Origin: Tsukamurella pseudospumae
Lineage (GTDB): Bacteria > Actinomycetota > Actinomycetes > Mycobacteriales > Mycobacteriaceae
Length of the DNA stretch: 64,000 nucleotides
Direction of reading: 5' to 3'
Assembly: GCF_001575205.1 (NCBI RefSeq)
Contig: NZ_LSRE01000001.1
Location: forward strand, 372,001-436,000
Shown here in pieces: positions 1 through 10,385 of the stretch. Made by a program: the position numbers and the translations under genes. Below the pieces are notes generated by a model. That model was not told the DNA's origin. It saw nothing but the letters and a program-made list of their open reading frames with translations, and did no database searches. Position 1 is the stretch's first letter; each line of letters starts with the position of its first letter.

Positions 1-1289
1 GAACCCTGGTCCCGGGCTTCAGTGAGCCCGCGCCACGGCTGCGCGAAGTTGGGAGTGCCGACCAGGAGCGCACCGTCGACCTGTGCCAGCATGTCCGGCG
101 CGTCGCGGAAGGCGCCCTGACCGCCGTAGCTCCCGAGACTCTCGCCGAAGACCACGAGCTTCGGCCGGGCGTCCGCGGGCAACCGCGACCAGCGCTCGCG
201 CACCGCGGTGAACAGCGCCTTCCCCGCGTCGAGCGGCGGCTGCCGGTCCGCGACGAAGGACAGGGCGCTCGGCAGGAACGAGTACTGCATCGCCGCGATC
301 GCGGTGTCTCCGCCGTTGATGTACTCGAACGACGACGCCACGTTCGGATTGATCCAGCCCCGCCCGGTCGTCGTGACGACGGCGAGCACCTTGCGCTCGA
401 AGGCGTGCGTGCGCTCCAGTTCGGCGACCACCCGCTTCGCGACCCCGTCCACGGAATCGGCCGACACCCGCCCCGCGTACACCCGGATCGGCGTCTTGGC
501 CGGCGCGCCCAGGACCTGCGCGATCCGCTCGGCCGACGGTCCGCCCGCGACGAACGTGCGCCCCTCACGCCCGAGGGAATCCCATGCCTCCGCCGACGCC
601 GGCGATCCACTCCGTTCGGGGACGCTCGGCTGCTCCACGCCCGGCGCGGTGCTCTTGTCCGTGAGTTCTGCGGTGGCCGCCGCCGTACCGATGATCCCGC
701 GGTCGACGACCCCCGAGACGGCCAGCACGAGCACGACCGCCACCACGACGACGGTCGCGGCACCGGCGACGAGCGGCGGCAGTACCCGAAGGAGGCCCCG
801 GCGCACCCATCGCGCCAGTACCAGGATCCCCCTGCCGATCTGCACCACGAACAGCGCGACGACCAGGGACAGCAGGACGACGACCGAATAGAGCGGAGCC
901 GGCTCCCTCGGCACCCCCATGAGGTCACGTACCACCTGCTGCCAGTGGTGGCCCAGCACGGTGAACACCGGGATCACGAGCACCGCGGCCACCGCGAGCG
1001 CCCACCATCCGGTGCGGCGCAACCGGTCCGAGTACGCCGGACGGAAGCCGCCCACGCGCACGAGTGCGGCAAGACCGGCCCCGATCCCGTAGCCGACCGC
1101 GACGGACAGGCCGGTCGCCGCGGACTGCAGGAACCACGGGCGCGGCAGCAGCGACGGGGTCATCGACCCCGCGAAGAACGCGAGCGCGACGACCAGCCCC
1201 GTCGCGGAGAATCGACCGACCCACCGTCGGACCGCCGCCACCGCCCGATTGCGAGTGGCCGCATCGACACGATCGACGTCCATCATCAT
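1..1289 (-). CDS. Alpha/beta-hydrolase with N-terminal membrane domain, 3' end outside window
   Basis: About 429 codons are visible; the C-terminus lies beyond position 1. The N-terminal part carries several hydrophobic segments (for example GLVVALAFFAGSM and later VVVVAVVLVLAVSGVV), followed by a soluble domain with the nucleophile elbow GESLGS near positions 140-160 and the preceding phrase RPKLVVFGES. This matches the actinobacterial alpha/beta-hydrolase_9 family with its own N-terminal membrane domain, usually over 500 residues; the substrate is unknown. Three consecutive ATG codons follow a GTG, and an in-frame TGA lies immediately upstream at 1293-1295, so the start is 1292 at the earliest; I use the first ATG. 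It is divergent from the DUF2252 gene. Confidence 0.85.
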   Translation of the reverse strand, partial: MMMDVDRVDAATRNRAVAAVRRWVGRFSATGLVVALAFFAGSMTPSLLPRPWFLQSAATGLSVAVGYGIGAGLAALVRVGGFRPAYSDRLRRTGWWALAVAAVLVIPVFTVLGHHWQQVVRDLMGVPREPAPLYSVVVLLSLVVALFVVQIGRGILVLARWVRRGLLRVLPPLVAGAATVVVVAVVLVLAVSGVVDRGIIGTAAATAELTDKSTAPGVEQPSVPERSGSPASAEAWDSLGREGRTFVAGGPSAERIAQVLGAPAKTPIRVYAGRVSADSVDGVAKRVVAELERTHAFERKVLAVVTTTGRGWINPNVASSFEYINGGDTAIAAMQYSFLPSALSFVADRQPPLDAGKALFTAVRERWSRLPADARPKLVVFGESLGSYGGQGAFRDAPDMLAQVDGALLVGTPNFAQPWRGLTEARDQG

Positions 1290-1476
1290 CACTCACCCCA
1301 CGGCTCGAGCGCAGACGCCGGAACACCCGGAGTCGGAAAGGCGAACGGTAGCACGTCGGCGGGTCGCCACAGAATGGCGGACAATGAATTCCGAGCCCGG
1401 AGTTCCCTCATTTCCGGCGACGCCATCGGGCCGCTCCCGAGTTTTCTCGATTCATCGGCACGGTAACGCCCTGAAT

Positions 1477-1492
1477 GGTCGATAATCGACCG
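1477..1492 (+). promoter_or_regulatory. Leaderless promoter with overlapping 7-1-7 palindrome
   Basis: A perfect inverted repeat (arms GGTCGAT and ATCGACC around one A, 1477-1491) covers a -10-like GATAAT at 1481-1486. Six bases later comes ATG 1493. The spacing fits a leaderless transcript starting at that ATG, and a protein bound to the palindrome would block the promoter. The binding protein is not known. Confidence 0.5.
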
Positions 1493-2842
1493 ATGGACGA
1501 ACCACGGACGACCGCCGATGTCAGCTCCGCCGTCGGCCGGGCGGCACGCAAGCGAGTACCGCGGAGCACCATCGGAGACTGGAACCCGACATCGCGGGGT
1601 CACGACGCGCTCGAAACCATCCTCGCGCAGAACGACATCCGCGACGAACGACTCCTCCCCCTCCGGCACGGGCGCATGGCCGCCACGCCGTGGACCTACT
1701 ACCGCGGCGCCGCGGCGGTGATGGCGGCGGACCTCGCGTCGGCGCCGCACACCGACCTCACCGTGCAACTGTGCGGAGACGCGCACGTGCTGAACTTCGG
1801 ATTGTGGCGCAGCCCCGAACGGAATCTTCTCTTCGATCTCCGAGATTTCGACGAAACACTACCCGGTCCTTTCGAATGGGATCTCAAACGATTCCTCGCG
1901 AGCCTCGTCATTCTTGCCGAAACGAATGGGCTGCCGCCCGCAACCACGGCCGACGCCGTGCGGAGCGGGTTCCGCGGCTACCGCGACTGGATCGCACGCT
2001 ACTCGACCTGGCCCGAGCTCGACATCTGGTACGACAGCGTCGACATGACGCAACTGATGAACTACGTGGCTCCGGACGACGAGCAGCGTCTCGAACGGTA
2101 CATCGAGAAGCGCGCCGCCAAGCGCTCCCAGCGCGGCGCTCTCCGGAAGTTCACCCAGGTGGTCGACGGCGACCGCCAGCTCACGGAGGCACCGCCCTAC
2201 CGCACCCACGCGCTGAGCCACTACGCCGAGCAACTCGACACCGTCTTCCGGCAGTACCGCGACAGCGTCGCGGACCACGTCGCGCACCTCTGGTCGCGCT
2301 ACGACCTGGTGGACGCCGTGCAACAGGTCGTCGGCGTCGGCAGCGTGGGCATGCGCGTCTTCCTCACCCTGAGCGAGGAACGGCGAACGGGCGACGCGCT
2401 GCTCCTGCAGGTCAAGCAGGCCGGTCCGTCCGTGTACGAGCAGTTCCTCGGCCCCAGCCGCTACTCGGCACACGGGGAGCGGGTCGTCCAGGGACAGCGA
2501 CTCATCCAGGCCGCCACCGACATGTTCGTGGGCTGGACCTCCATCGACGGCATGGACTACTACGTCCGGCAGTTCCGCGACGGCAAGGTCATCCCCGACG
2601 GGGACCTCGTCGCGCCGCGCCTGCCGTCGTTCGCCGAGGCCTGCGGGCACGTCCTGGCCCGCGCCCACGCCCGCAGCGGCGACGCGACGAAGATCGACGG
2701 CTACCTCGGCGGAGCCGCGCGGGTCGAGGACGGCTTCGTCGACTTCGCCTTCGCGTACGCCGAGCAGAACCGCCGCGACCACGCGCAACTGGTGGCCGCG
2801 GTCGATGCCGGATCCGTGCCCGCGGCGCCCGGATGGCCCTGA
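1493..2842 (+). CDS. DUF2252 family protein
   Basis: 449 residues. The family signatures CGDAHVLNFG and RDFDET, followed by FEWDLKRFLASL, are clear in the first third and resemble the phosphate-binding and metal-binding motifs of kinase-like folds; DUF2252 proteins are of unknown biochemical function. An upstream in-frame ATG at 1475 exists, but ATG 1493 is preferred because a -10 element ends six bases before it. The gene is convergent with the prepilin peptidase gene, 13 bp away, and divergent from the hydrolase. No regulator gene lies beside it, although the promoter palindrome suggests repression. Confidence 0.88.
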   Translation: MDEPRTTADVSSAVGRAARKRVPRSTIGDWNPTSRGHDALETILAQNDIRDERLLPLRHGRMAATPWTYYRGAAAVMAADLASAPHTDLTVQLCGDAHVLNFGLWRSPERNLLFDLRDFDETLPGPFEWDLKRFLASLVILAETNGLPPATTADAVRSGFRGYRDWIARYSTWPELDIWYDSVDMTQLMNYVAPDDEQRLERYIEKRAAKRSQRGALRKFTQVVDGDRQLTEAPPYRTHALSHYAEQLDTVFRQYRDSVADHVAHLWSRYDLVDAVQQVVGVGSVGMRVFLTLSEERRTGDALLLQVKQAGPSVYEQFLGPSRYSAHGERVVQGQRLIQAATDMFVGWTSIDGMDYYVRQFRDGKVIPDGDLVAPRLPSFAEACGHVLARAHARSGDATKIDGYLGGAARVEDGFVDFAFAYAEQNRRDHAQLVAAVDAGSVPAAPGWP

Positions 2843-2855
2843 TCCGCAACGGATC

Positions 2856-3308
2856 TCACCCGAGACCGATACCGAGAGCGAGCGGGAGCCCGACCACGCA
2901 CCACGCGGCGCCGATCATCGCCGGACCGTGCGGCACCGTCCGACCACGAGCGACCAGCGCCCACACCACGGTGATCGCCTGCGCGGCGAGGACCGCGACG
3001 AGAACCGCCGGTACCCCGCCCGCTCCCCCGACGACGGCACCGAGCGTGGGCGCCAGTTTCACATCGCCCGCGCCCATGCCGCGGGCGAGGAAGGCCGCGC
3101 CGTTCACCACGGTCCAGAGCGCCGCACCGAGGAGCGCGGAGGGCGCACCGTCGAACGCCTGCCAGAGGGCGACGGCGAGTGCCGCCGCCGCGGCGGGCAG
3201 GGTCAGGACGTTCGGCAGGCGTCGCTCGCGCACGTCGAACCGGCACAGCGCGACGCACCACGCGACGAACGGCGCCAGGGCGAATCCCCCGAAGAGCCCC
3301 CACTCCAC
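2856..3308 (-). CDS. Prepilin peptidase (A24 family), Rv2551c-like
   Basis: 150 residues, GTG start. This is a small polytopic membrane aspartyl protease of the TadV/CpaA size class, lacking the methylase domain of PilD. The two catalytic aspartates are recognisable in FDVRERRLPN (about residue 25) and GMGAGDVKL (about residue 82). Family members cleave, and in some cases methylate, leader peptides of type IV/Flp-like prepilins. No pilin or tad gene is in this window, so the substrate is elsewhere. It follows the thioesterase gene by 12 bp in the long minus-strand block, in the same place as Rv2551c next to aroE in mycobacteria. Confidence 0.88.
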   Translation of the reverse strand: MEWGLFGGFALAPFVAWCVALCRFDVRERRLPNVLTLPAAAAALAVALWQAFDGAPSALLGAALWTVVNGAAFLARGMGAGDVKLAPTLGAVVGGAGGVPAVLVAVLAAQAITVVWALVARGRTVPHGPAMIGAAWCVVGLPLALGIGLG

Positions 3309-3320
3309 ACCGGGAGTGTG

Positions 3321-3731
3321 TCAGGACAGGAGTACGTTCCGCAGCAGATCGGGGACCGGGACCGATCCCGACCCGTCGGTCGCGATCACCGCGTGCACGA
3401 CCCGGCCCGACACGGCGTCGGTGGGGACCTCGGCGTCGAGGTCCGTGCGGAACACGAACTCGAGGGTGAAGCTCTTGTTCCCGATCCGCCCGGTCCGCAG
3501 GACCAGCTCGACATCGCGATCGTCGGTCAGGCCCGCGGCGTAGTCCATCTCCACGTGCACGACCTGGGTGTCGAATCCGGCCGCCAGCAGCGCCTCGTAG
3601 CCGTCCCCGCGGTCGGCGTAGAACTCCGTCACCGCCGTGTCGACGTAGCCCAGGTACCACATGTTGAACATCACGCCCTGGCGGTCGATCTCGTAGTACC
3701 GCGGCCGGAATCGATACCGGAAGTCCGTCAT
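3321..3731 (-). CDS. Acyl-CoA thioesterase, 4HBT hotdog fold
   Basis: 136 residues. The N-terminal stretch YYEIDRQGVMFNMWYLGY is the classical 4-hydroxybenzoyl-CoA thioesterase signature, with the Asp and Gly that begin the long hotdog helix. It probably hydrolyses a short or medium acyl-CoA; the natural substrate cannot be read from sequence. The ATG overlaps the TGA of aroE (ATGA), so the two are translationally coupled. The long reading frame through this interval in another phase is a shadow of aroE. Confidence 0.85.
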   Translation of the reverse strand: MTDFRYRFRPRYYEIDRQGVMFNMWYLGYVDTAVTEFYADRGDGYEALLAAGFDTQVVHVEMDYAAGLTDDRDVELVLRTGRIGNKSFTLEFVFRTDLDAEVPTDAVSGRVVHAVIATDGSGSVPVPDLLRNVLLS

Positions 3732-4549
3732 CGTTCCGCCCTCGCGGCGGCCAACGCGGCCGCCATCGCGGCGCGCGGCGCCGGCCGGCCGGTGAACCAT
3801 TCGGCCTGGCGGTACGCCTGCGCGAGCAGCATCGTCAGGCCGCCGGCGGTCCGGGCGCCCTTCGACTCGGCCGCCGCCACGAGTAGCGTGGGCCAGGGAT
3901 CGTAGGCGACGTCCGCGACGGCGGGCGCCGCCGACGACAGCGCGTCCACGAGCGGGAAGTCTTCGGACTGGGCCGATCCCGGCACCGTCGACACCACGAC
4001 GTCCGCCGTCGGCACGGAGTCCGCCGCGAGCGGTGCCCACGACGCGGTGAGGCCGAAGGACGCGGCGCACAGCAGGGCGTCCTGCGCCCGCGACTCCGAG
4101 CGGGCGAGCACCGTCGCCCTGCGGAAGCCGCGGTCGGCGAGCGCGGCGAACACCGGGCGGGCCGTGCCGCCGGCACCGACGACGACCGCCGACTCCCCCG
4201 CCGCGCCGCACTCGTCCAGGAGGCCGGCGGCACCGTCGACGTCCGTGCAGTCGGCCAGCCACCCGGCCTCGGTGCGCACCAGCGTGTTCGCGGACCCGAC
4301 GGTGACCGCGCGCTCCGTACGCTCGTCGGCGAACGCCAGGGCCGCGAACTTCCCGGGCATCGTGACGGACAGGCCCACCCACTCCGACCCCAGGCCGGCG
4401 ACCAGGCCCGGCAGAGCATCGGCGTCGCACTCGATCCGCTCGTAGGTCCAGTCCAGACCCAACGCGCGGAACGCGGCGTTGTGGAGCACCGGGGACAGCG
4501 AATGCGCGATCGGCTTCCCCAGGACCGCCGCGCGTCGCGATCCGGTCAC
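3728..4549 (-). CDS. aroE: Shikimate dehydrogenase
   Basis: 273 residues, GTG start overlapping the mltG stop (GTGA). The shikimate-binding motif HSLSP (about 16-20), the catalytic lysine in SVTMPGK (about K67), the aspartate in CTDVDG (about D103) and the dinucleotide motif VGAGGTA (about 124-130) are all present. It reduces 3-dehydroshikimate to shikimate with NADPH in aromatic amino acid synthesis. The usual N-T-D before VDG appears as C-T-D. The gene sits in the conserved order alaS-ruvX-mltG-aroE. Confidence 0.95.
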   Translation of the reverse strand: MTGSRRAAVLGKPIAHSLSPVLHNAAFRALGLDWTYERIECDADALPGLVAGLGSEWVGLSVTMPGKFAALAFADERTERAVTVGSANTLVRTEAGWLADCTDVDGAAGLLDECGAAGESAVVVGAGGTARPVFAALADRGFRRATVLARSESRAQDALLCAASFGLTASWAPLAADSVPTADVVVSTVPGSAQSEDFPLVDALSSAAPAVADVAYDPWPTLLVAAAESKGARTAGGLTMLLAQAYRQAEWFTGRPAPRAAMAAALAAARAER

Positions 4550-5802
4550 CGACCGCAGCCCGCAGTCAGGAACTTCGTGTCGCAGGCCTTCTGCCGGTTG
4601 CGCTCGTGCTGCGCGAAGTCGTCGGTGAACAGCGTCGTGCCCTGGCTGTCGACCGTGACGAAGTACAGCCACGGCCCCGGTGCGGGGTTCTCCGTCGCGA
4701 CCAGCGCCGGGATCCCCACCGCGCCGATCGGCGTCGCCGGCAGACCCGTCTTGGCGTAGGTGTTCCACTCGGTCTTCTTGAGCAGCTGCTCGCCCACCAC
4801 GTCGATGCCGGTGACGGCCTCGGTGTAGTTGACGGTCGAATCCATCTCGAGCTTCTGGTTCTTCGCGAGCCGGTTGAGGATCACCCGCGCGACCTTCGGG
4901 TAGTCGTCGGCCTGGTTCACCTCGCGCTCGACGATCGACGCGGACACCAGCACCTGGTACGGCGCGAGCTTCGCCGCGGACGTGCGGCTCGCGTCGAGCA
5001 GGCCCTGCGCCTCGTACTGCTTGGCCGACGCCGTGATGAGCTCCTTGAGGATCGACACCGGCGTGCCCGACGGGTCGATCTGGTCCCACACGCCCGGCGC
5101 GATGAGCCCCTCGATGCGGCGGTGATCCCCCTTGAGCCGGTTCACGGTGGCGGCCGCCCAGTCGGGGACCCCGAGATCGGCGACACTCGCCGTGGAGGCC
5201 ACCTTGACGAAATCCGCCTTGGCCGTCTGCTTCTTCACGCCGCCGTCCGTATGGGCCGTGGCCGCGGACAGCTGACTGAAGATCCCCGGCGCGACCTTGT
5301 TGTCCTTGTTGCGCTTGTCGTCGAGGACCGCACCGGGCGAGACGTTGAGCATGCCCACGCGGTGCGTCCGCGCCGGGTCCACCAGCATGGTGACGACCTC
5401 GGACGCGGGCAGGGTCATGCGGAGCTCGTAGTAGCCCGCGGAGATCGGCTTGTCGCCCGCGGCCCGGTTGAACGCGCCGACCGACTTGACCACCCCGGCG
5501 TCCACGAGGTTCTGCGCGAAGTCCGAGTTGTTCTCACCGGTGATGTGCACGACGACCTCGGCACCCGACTGACCCGACGCGAAGTCCTCCGGAGCAGCCC
5601 CGCCCCCGAACAACGAACCGCGCACCGTCCACAGCACCGCGCCGACCGCCACGAGGAAGACCACCAGGATCGACAGCAGAGCGATGCGGCGGCGGCGCTT
5701 CACCTGCGCCTGTCGCGCGGCCCTGCGTCGGTCCGCCCGGGTGGTCCGCTGCTCGCCGACCGCGACCGGTTCCGCGCGGTGCCTGTTCCACCCGTCGCTC
5801 AC
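4546..5802 (-). CDS. mltG: Endolytic murein transglycosylase MltG
   Basis: 418 residues from a GTG that overlaps the ruvX stop. A basic cytoplasmic tail (residues 1-39, many Arg and Lys) precedes one transmembrane segment (about 40-60) and a YceG-type periplasmic domain. The catalytic glutamate lies in SASIVERE (about E292), followed by family motifs [17 protein letters not shown] and [11 protein letters not shown]. MltG cleaves nascent glycan strands and is thought to set their length. A longer upstream frame starting at 5850 is rejected because it would run deep into ruvX. Confidence 0.95.
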   Translation of the reverse strand: MSDGWNRHRAEPVAVGEQRTTRADRRRAARQAQVKRRRRIALLSILVVFLVAVGAVLWTVRGSLFGGGAAPEDFASGQSGAEVVVHITGENNSDFAQNLVDAGVVKSVGAFNRAAGDKPISAGYYELRMTLPASEVVTMLVDPARTHRVGMLNVSPGAVLDDKRNKDNKVAPGIFSQLSAATAHTDGGVKKQTAKADFVKVASTASVADLGVPDWAAATVNRLKGDHRRIEGLIAPGVWDQIDPSGTPVSILKELITASAKQYEAQGLLDASRTSAAKLAPYQVLVSASIVEREVNQADDYPKVARVILNRLAKNQKLEMDSTVNYTEAVTGIDVVGEQLLKKTEWNTYAKTGLPATPIGAVGIPALVATENPAPGPWLYFVTVDSQGTTLFTDDFAQHERNRQKACDTKFLTAGCGR

Positions 5803-6287
5803 TCGCCGACCTCCTCGGGGCCGGGCACCGGCCTCTGCTCGTCGAGCCATCCCTGCAGGATGGCCACCGCGGCGGCCTGATCGATCACCGCTCGCTGCTC
5901 CTTCGCCCGCACCCCGTTCTCGCGCAGCGCACGCTGCGCGGTGACCGTGGTGAAGCGCTCGTCAGAAAAACATACCCGTGGCGGCGTTGCCTGTGAGGTA
6001 CGCAGGACCCCGGCGAGCCGTCGCGCGAAGCCCTCGGCCATCTTCGCCGAGGCCCCACGTTCGCCGCGCAGGGTGCGGGGCATCCCGACGACGATCTCGA
6101 TCGGCTCGTAGTCGACCACCAGTTGCGCGATCCGCCGCAGGTCGGAGCCGTCCTTCGCGGCGCGGACCGTCTCCACCGGCGTGGCGAGGATCCCGTCGGG
6201 ATCCGAGACGGCCACGCCGATGCGGGCCTTCCCCACGTCCAGGGCGAGCCGACGGCCGCGCTCCCACGCGGGCTGCGCGCCGCTCAC
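5799..6287 (-). CDS. ruvX: Putative Holliday junction resolvase / pre-rRNA nuclease RuvX (YqgF)
   Basis: 162 residues, GTG start. The RNase H-like YqgF fold is shown by [16 protein letters not shown] at the N-terminus, [10 protein letters not shown] in the middle and [10 protein letters not shown] near the C-terminus, which carry the acidic metal ligands. In E. coli the homologue matures 16S rRNA 5' ends; a resolvase role was proposed from fold. The stop overlaps mltG and the start is two bases after the alaS stop. Around 5965-5980 the codons TGT TTT TCT form a small AT-rich island unlike the rest of the gene. Confidence 0.93.
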   Translation of the reverse strand: MSGAQPAWERGRRLALDVGKARIGVAVSDPDGILATPVETVRAAKDGSDLRRIAQLVVDYEPIEIVVGMPRTLRGERGASAKMAEGFARRLAGVLRTSQATPPRVCFSDERFTTVTAQRALRENGVRAKEQRAVIDQAAAVAILQGWLDEQRPVPGPEEVGE

Positions 6288-6289
6288 CG

Positions 6290-8971
6290 TCAGGCGCCCA
6301 CCGTCCGCGTGACCTCGGCCCGGACCGCGGCGATACCGCCGTCGATGCCCGAGGCGTCCGATCCGGCACCCTGGGCCATGTCGGCCTTGCCGCCGCCGCG
6401 CCCGCCGACCGACGGGGCCGCGGCCTTGACCACGTCGCCGGCCTTGACGCCCAGTTCCTGCGCGGCGTCGTTGGCCGCGACCACGAAGGGCACCTTGTCG
6501 CCGTCGACCGCGAACAGGGCGATGACGGCCGGCTCAGCGCCGAGGCGGCCCTTGAGCTGCATGACCAGACCGCGGAGCTCACCGGCGGTGACGCCCTGCG
6601 GCGCCTTCGCGGCGACCAGCCGGACGGCGCCCACCCGCTCGGGGGCGGACGCCAGCTCCGCCAGCGCGGACAGCGCCGCCTGCGCCCGCAGCTTCTCCAG
6701 TTCCTTCTCGGCGTCCTTGAGCCGGGTGACCAGCGACTCGACGCGCGCCGGCACCTCCTCCGAGGGCACCTTGAGCGAGCTCGACAACGCGGATACGAGG
6801 GCGTGCTCCTTCGCGAGGTACTGCTGCGAGTCGAGGCCCACGTAGGCCTCGACGCGACGCACGCCCGAGCCGACGGAGCTCTCCCCGAGCAGGGTGACGG
6901 GGCCGACCAGACCCGAGCTGGCGACGTGCGTACCGCCGCACAGCTCCATCGAGAAGGGCCCGCCGATCTCGACGACGCGCACCCGCTCGCCGTAGTTCTC
7001 GCCGAACAGCGCCATCGCGCCGCTCTTCTTCGCGGTCTCCAGGTCGGTGACCTGGGTGTGCACCGCGTAGTCGGCCTGCACGGCCTCGTTGGTCACCCGC
7101 TCGATGTCGGCGCGCTGCTGCTCGTTCAGGCCGCCCGACCAGCGGAAGTCGAAGCGCAGGTAGCCGGGCTTGTTGAGCGAGCCCGCCTGCACGGCATTGG
7201 GGCCGAGCACCTGGTGCAGCGCGGCGTGCACCAGGTGGGTCCCCGAATGCCCCTGGGTGCTGCCGTGCCGGTGCGACGGGTCGACCGCGACGGTGACGGT
7301 GTCGCCCTCGGCGACCTCGCCGGCGGCGACGGTGCCCTGGTGGCGCCACACGGTCTTCGCGACGCGCTGCACGTCGGTCACGACGATCTGCGCGCCGGCG
7401 GCGGTGGTGATCGTGCCGATGTCGGCGAGCTGACCGCCGGCCTCCGCGTAGAGCGGGCTGCGGTCCAGCACGATCTCGATGTCGTCGCCCTGGTGCGCGA
7501 CGGGTACGCGGACGCCGTCCTTGATCAGGCCGAGCACCTGCGCGTCGGAGACCAGCTCGTCGAAGCCGGTGAACTCCGTGGGTCCGCGGTCCACGAACTC
7601 GCGGAACACCGACAGGTCGGCCAGCGCCGACTTGCGCGAGTTCGCGTCGTCCTTGGCGCGCTGGCGCTGCTCGGCCATGAGCGCGCGGAAGCCGTCCTCG
7701 TCGACCGAGAGGCCGGCCTCGGAGGCCATCTCCAGCGTGAGGTCGATCGGGAAGCCGTAGGTGTCGTGCAGTGTGAAGGCGTCGTCGCCCGAGAGCACCG
7801 TCCGGCCCGAGGACTTGGTCGAGTCCACGGCATTGCCGAACAGCGTGGTGCCCTGTTCGAGAGTCTTGAGGAAGGCCTGCTCCTCGCCGGTGGCGATGTT
7901 CCGGATGCGCTCGGCGTCGTCGGCGAGCGAAGGGTACGACAGGGTCATCGTCGAGATGACGGTGTCGACGAAGGCGCCCATCGTCTCGCCGGTCGCGCCG
8001 AGGAGGCGGGCCGAGCGCACCACGCGGCGCAGGAGGCGGCGCAGCACGTAGCCACGGCCGTCGTTGCCGGGGTTCACGCCGTCCTCGATGAGCATCACCG
8101 CGGTGCGGGTGTGGTCGGCGATGACGCGGAAGAGCCGGTCGTGCTCCGGGTTGGATTCAGGTCGCCGGCCGTACACCTGCCCCGTGAGCTCCTGGGCGCG
8201 GTCGATGACGGGACGCAGCAGGTCGGTGTCGTAGACGTTGTCGACGCCCTGCAGCAGGAAGGCGACGCGCTCGACGCCCATGCCGGTGTCGATGTTCTTC
8301 TTCGGCAGCTCGCCGAGGATCTCGAAGTTCTCCTTGCCGCCGCCCTGGCCCCGCTCGTTCTGCATGAAGACGAGGTTCCAGATCTCGATGTAGCGGTCCT
8401 CGTCGGCCTCCGGGCCGCCCTCGACGCCGTACTCGGGGCCGCGGTCGTAGAAGATCTCCGAGCACGGGCCCGCGGGTCCGGGGATGCCCATGGACCAGTA
8501 GTTGTCCTTCATACCGCGGCGCTGGATGCGCTCGGGCACCTGGCCGACCTCGAGCCACAGGTCGCGGGCCTCGTCGTCGTCGAGGTACACGGTGGACCAC
8601 AGGCGCTCGGGATCCATCCCGAATCCGCCCTCGTCGACGGGGTTCGTCAGCAGCGACCAGGCGAAGCGGATGGCCTCGCGCTTGAAGTAGTCGCCGAAGC
8701 TGAAGTTGCCGGCCATCTGGAAGAAGGTGTTGTGGCGCGTGGTGATGCCCACCTCCTCGATGTCGAGGGTGCGCACGCACTTCTGGATCGACGTCGCCCG
8801 GTCGTAGGGCGGCGTCTGCTGGCCCAGGAAGTACGGCACGAAGGGCACCATGCCGGCGATCACGAACAGCTGATTCGGGTCGTTCAGGACCAGCGACGCA
8901 CTCGGCACCTGGGTGTGTCCGGCCTTGACGAAGTGGTCCGTGAACCGCTTCCGAATCTCATGGGTCTGCAC
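6290..8971 (-). CDS. alaS: Alanyl-tRNA synthetase
   Basis: 893 residues, GTG start with a good ribosome binding site (GAAGGA five bases upstream). Class II catalytic core at the N-terminus ([19 protein letters not shown]), editing domain with the zinc motifs [12 protein letters not shown] and ELCGGTH, then the C-Ala domain ending in a [13 protein letters not shown] motif. The length matches the family. It charges tRNA-Ala and clears mis-acylated Ser/Gly. It lies 43 bp after rarA and leads the alaS-ruvX-mltG-aroE cluster. Confidence 0.98.
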   Translation of the reverse strand: MQTHEIRKRFTDHFVKAGHTQVPSASLVLNDPNQLFVIAGMVPFVPYFLGQQTPPYDRATSIQKCVRTLDIEEVGITTRHNTFFQMAGNFSFGDYFKREAIRFAWSLLTNPVDEGGFGMDPERLWSTVYLDDDEARDLWLEVGQVPERIQRRGMKDNYWSMGIPGPAGPCSEIFYDRGPEYGVEGGPEADEDRYIEIWNLVFMQNERGQGGGKENFEILGELPKKNIDTGMGVERVAFLLQGVDNVYDTDLLRPVIDRAQELTGQVYGRRPESNPEHDRLFRVIADHTRTAVMLIEDGVNPGNDGRGYVLRRLLRRVVRSARLLGATGETMGAFVDTVISTMTLSYPSLADDAERIRNIATGEEQAFLKTLEQGTTLFGNAVDSTKSSGRTVLSGDDAFTLHDTYGFPIDLTLEMASEAGLSVDEDGFRALMAEQRQRAKDDANSRKSALADLSVFREFVDRGPTEFTGFDELVSDAQVLGLIKDGVRVPVAHQGDDIEIVLDRSPLYAEAGGQLADIGTITTAAGAQIVVTDVQRVAKTVWRHQGTVAAGEVAEGDTVTVAVDPSHRHGSTQGHSGTHLVHAALHQVLGPNAVQAGSLNKPGYLRFDFRWSGGLNEQQRADIERVTNEAVQADYAVHTQVTDLETAKKSGAMALFGENYGERVRVVEIGGPFSMELCGGTHVASSGLVGPVTLLGESSVGSGVRRVEAYVGLDSQQYLAKEHALVSALSSSLKVPSEEVPARVESLVTRLKDAEKELEKLRAQAALSALAELASAPERVGAVRLVAAKAPQGVTAGELRGLVMQLKGRLGAEPAVIALFAVDGDKVPFVVAANDAAQELGVKAGDVVKAAAPSVGGRGGGKADMAQGAGSDASGIDGGIAAVRAEVTRTVGA

Positions 8972-9014
8972 AACGATCCTTCGCGTAAAAGATTTCGATC
9001 TCGACCTACGAACC

Positions 9015-10385
9015 TTACCGGCGACGCAGGATCCCGCGCAGCCGCGTTACCCGCGGGCCGATCTCCCGCTCGAAGCCGTGATCGGTGGGGGCGTAGTAGT
9101 CGACGCCCACCAGGTCGTCCGGCGGGTACTGCTGCGCGGCGACACCGCCCGGCACGCCGTGCGGGTACACGTAGCCCTGCGCGTTGCCCAATTTCTCCGC
9201 GCCCGCGTAGTGGCCGTCCCGCAGGTGCGGCGGCACCGCCCCCGCCTTGCCTGCGCCGATGTCGCCCATGGCCGCGCCGATCGCGGAGACCACCCCGTCG
9301 GACTTGGGGGCCGTGGCCAGGTGGATCGTGGCCTGTGCCAGGGCGAGCCGCGCCTCCGGCATGCCGATCAATTGGACCGCCTGCGCCGCCGCAGTGGCTA
9401 CGAGCAGGGCCTGCGGGTCGGCCATGCCGATGTCCTCGGACGCGTGCACGACGAGTCGCCGGGCGATGAACCGCGGGTCCTCCCCCGCGGAGATCATCCG
9501 CGCCAGGTAGTGCAGCGCCGCATCGACATCGGAGCCGCGGATCGACTTGATGAAGGCGCTGATGACGTCGTAGTGCTGGTCTCCGGCGCGGTCGTACCGC
9601 ACGGCCGCGGTGTCGATCGACGACTCGACGATCTCCAGGCTGATCTCGTCGACCTGCTCCCCGAGCGCGACGTCCGCGGCGGCCTCGAGCGCCGTCAGCG
9701 AGCGCCGCGCGTCCCCTCCGGCCAGCCGCACCAGGTGCTCCCGGGCCTCGTCGGAGATGGTCAGCGCGCCGTCGTAGCCCCGGGCGTCCGTGAGAGCGCG
9801 GTCGATCAGCTCCGAGATGTGCTCGGGCTCCAGCGGCCTCAGCTGCAGGATGAGCGAGCGCGAAAGCAGCGGCGAGACGACGGAGAAGCTCGGGTTCTCG
9901 GTGGTCGCCGCGACGAGCAGCACGACGCGGTTCTCGACCGCCGCCAGCAGCGCGTCCTGCTGTGCCTTGGAGAACCGGTGGACCTCGTCGATGAACAGCA
10001 CCGTCTGCTCGTCGACCAGCAGCCGGCGGCGCGCCACCTCGATGACCGCGCGCACGTCCTTGACGCCCGCGGACAGCGCGGAGAGGGCCTCGAACCGACG
10101 CCCCGTGGCGCCGGAGATCAGCGAGGCGATCGTCGTCTTGCCCGTACCGGGCGGGCCGTAGAGGATCACGCTGGCGGCGCCCGCACCGTCGATCAGCCTG
10201 CGCAGCGGCGTGCCGGGGCCGAGCAGGTGCTCCTGGCCGAGGACCTCCTCGAGGCCTCGGGGCCGGAGGCGGACGGCGAGGGGCGTGCCCGCGTGCGTGG
10301 GGACGAACTCGACCGGACCGCGGGCCGACGGTGCCTCCGGTGGCGCTCCGAGGTCCCCGTCGTCGCCGAACAGGGAGCCGGTCAC
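9015..10385 (-). CDS. rarA: Replication-associated recombination protein A (RarA/MgsA AAA+ ATPase)
   Basis: 456 residues; the GTG start overlaps the stop of the APH-like gene. Walker A GPPGTGKT (about 77-84), Walker B LFIDEVHR (about 130-137), sensor ATTENPSF, and the C-terminal tetramerisation motifs [16 protein letters not shown] and YYxPTDHGFE are present. RarA acts at stalled replication forks and is related to clamp loaders and RuvB; the M. tuberculosis equivalent is Rv2559c. The upstream extension in the same frame to 10631 is inside the kinase-like gene and is not used. Confidence 0.95.
   Translation of the reverse strand: MTGSLFGDDGDLGAPPEAPSARGPVEFVPTHAGTPLAVRLRPRGLEEVLGQEHLLGPGTPLRRLIDGAGAASVILYGPPGTGKTTIASLISGATGRRFEALSALSAGVKDVRAVIEVARRRLLVDEQTVLFIDEVHRFSKAQQDALLAAVENRVVLLVAATTENPSFSVVSPLLSRSLILQLRPLEPEHISELIDRALTDARGYDGALTISDEAREHLVRLAGGDARRSLTALEAAADVALGEQVDEISLEIVESSIDTAAVRYDRAGDQHYDVISAFIKSIRGSDVDAALHYLARMISAGEDPRFIARRLVVHASEDIGMADPQALLVATAAAQAVQLIGMPEARLALAQATIHLATAPKSDGVVSAIGAAMGDIGAGKAGAVPPHLRDGHYAGAEKLGNAQGYVYPHGVPGGVAAQQYPPDDLVGVDYYAPTDHGFEREIGPRVTRLRGILRRR

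Noticed and set aside
5978-9469. 1163-codon plus-strand frame antisense to ruvX, alaS and rarA
   Set aside because: Low-complexity Arg/Ala/His/Gly-rich translation typical of antisense frames at high GC; opposite strand holds conserved genes.
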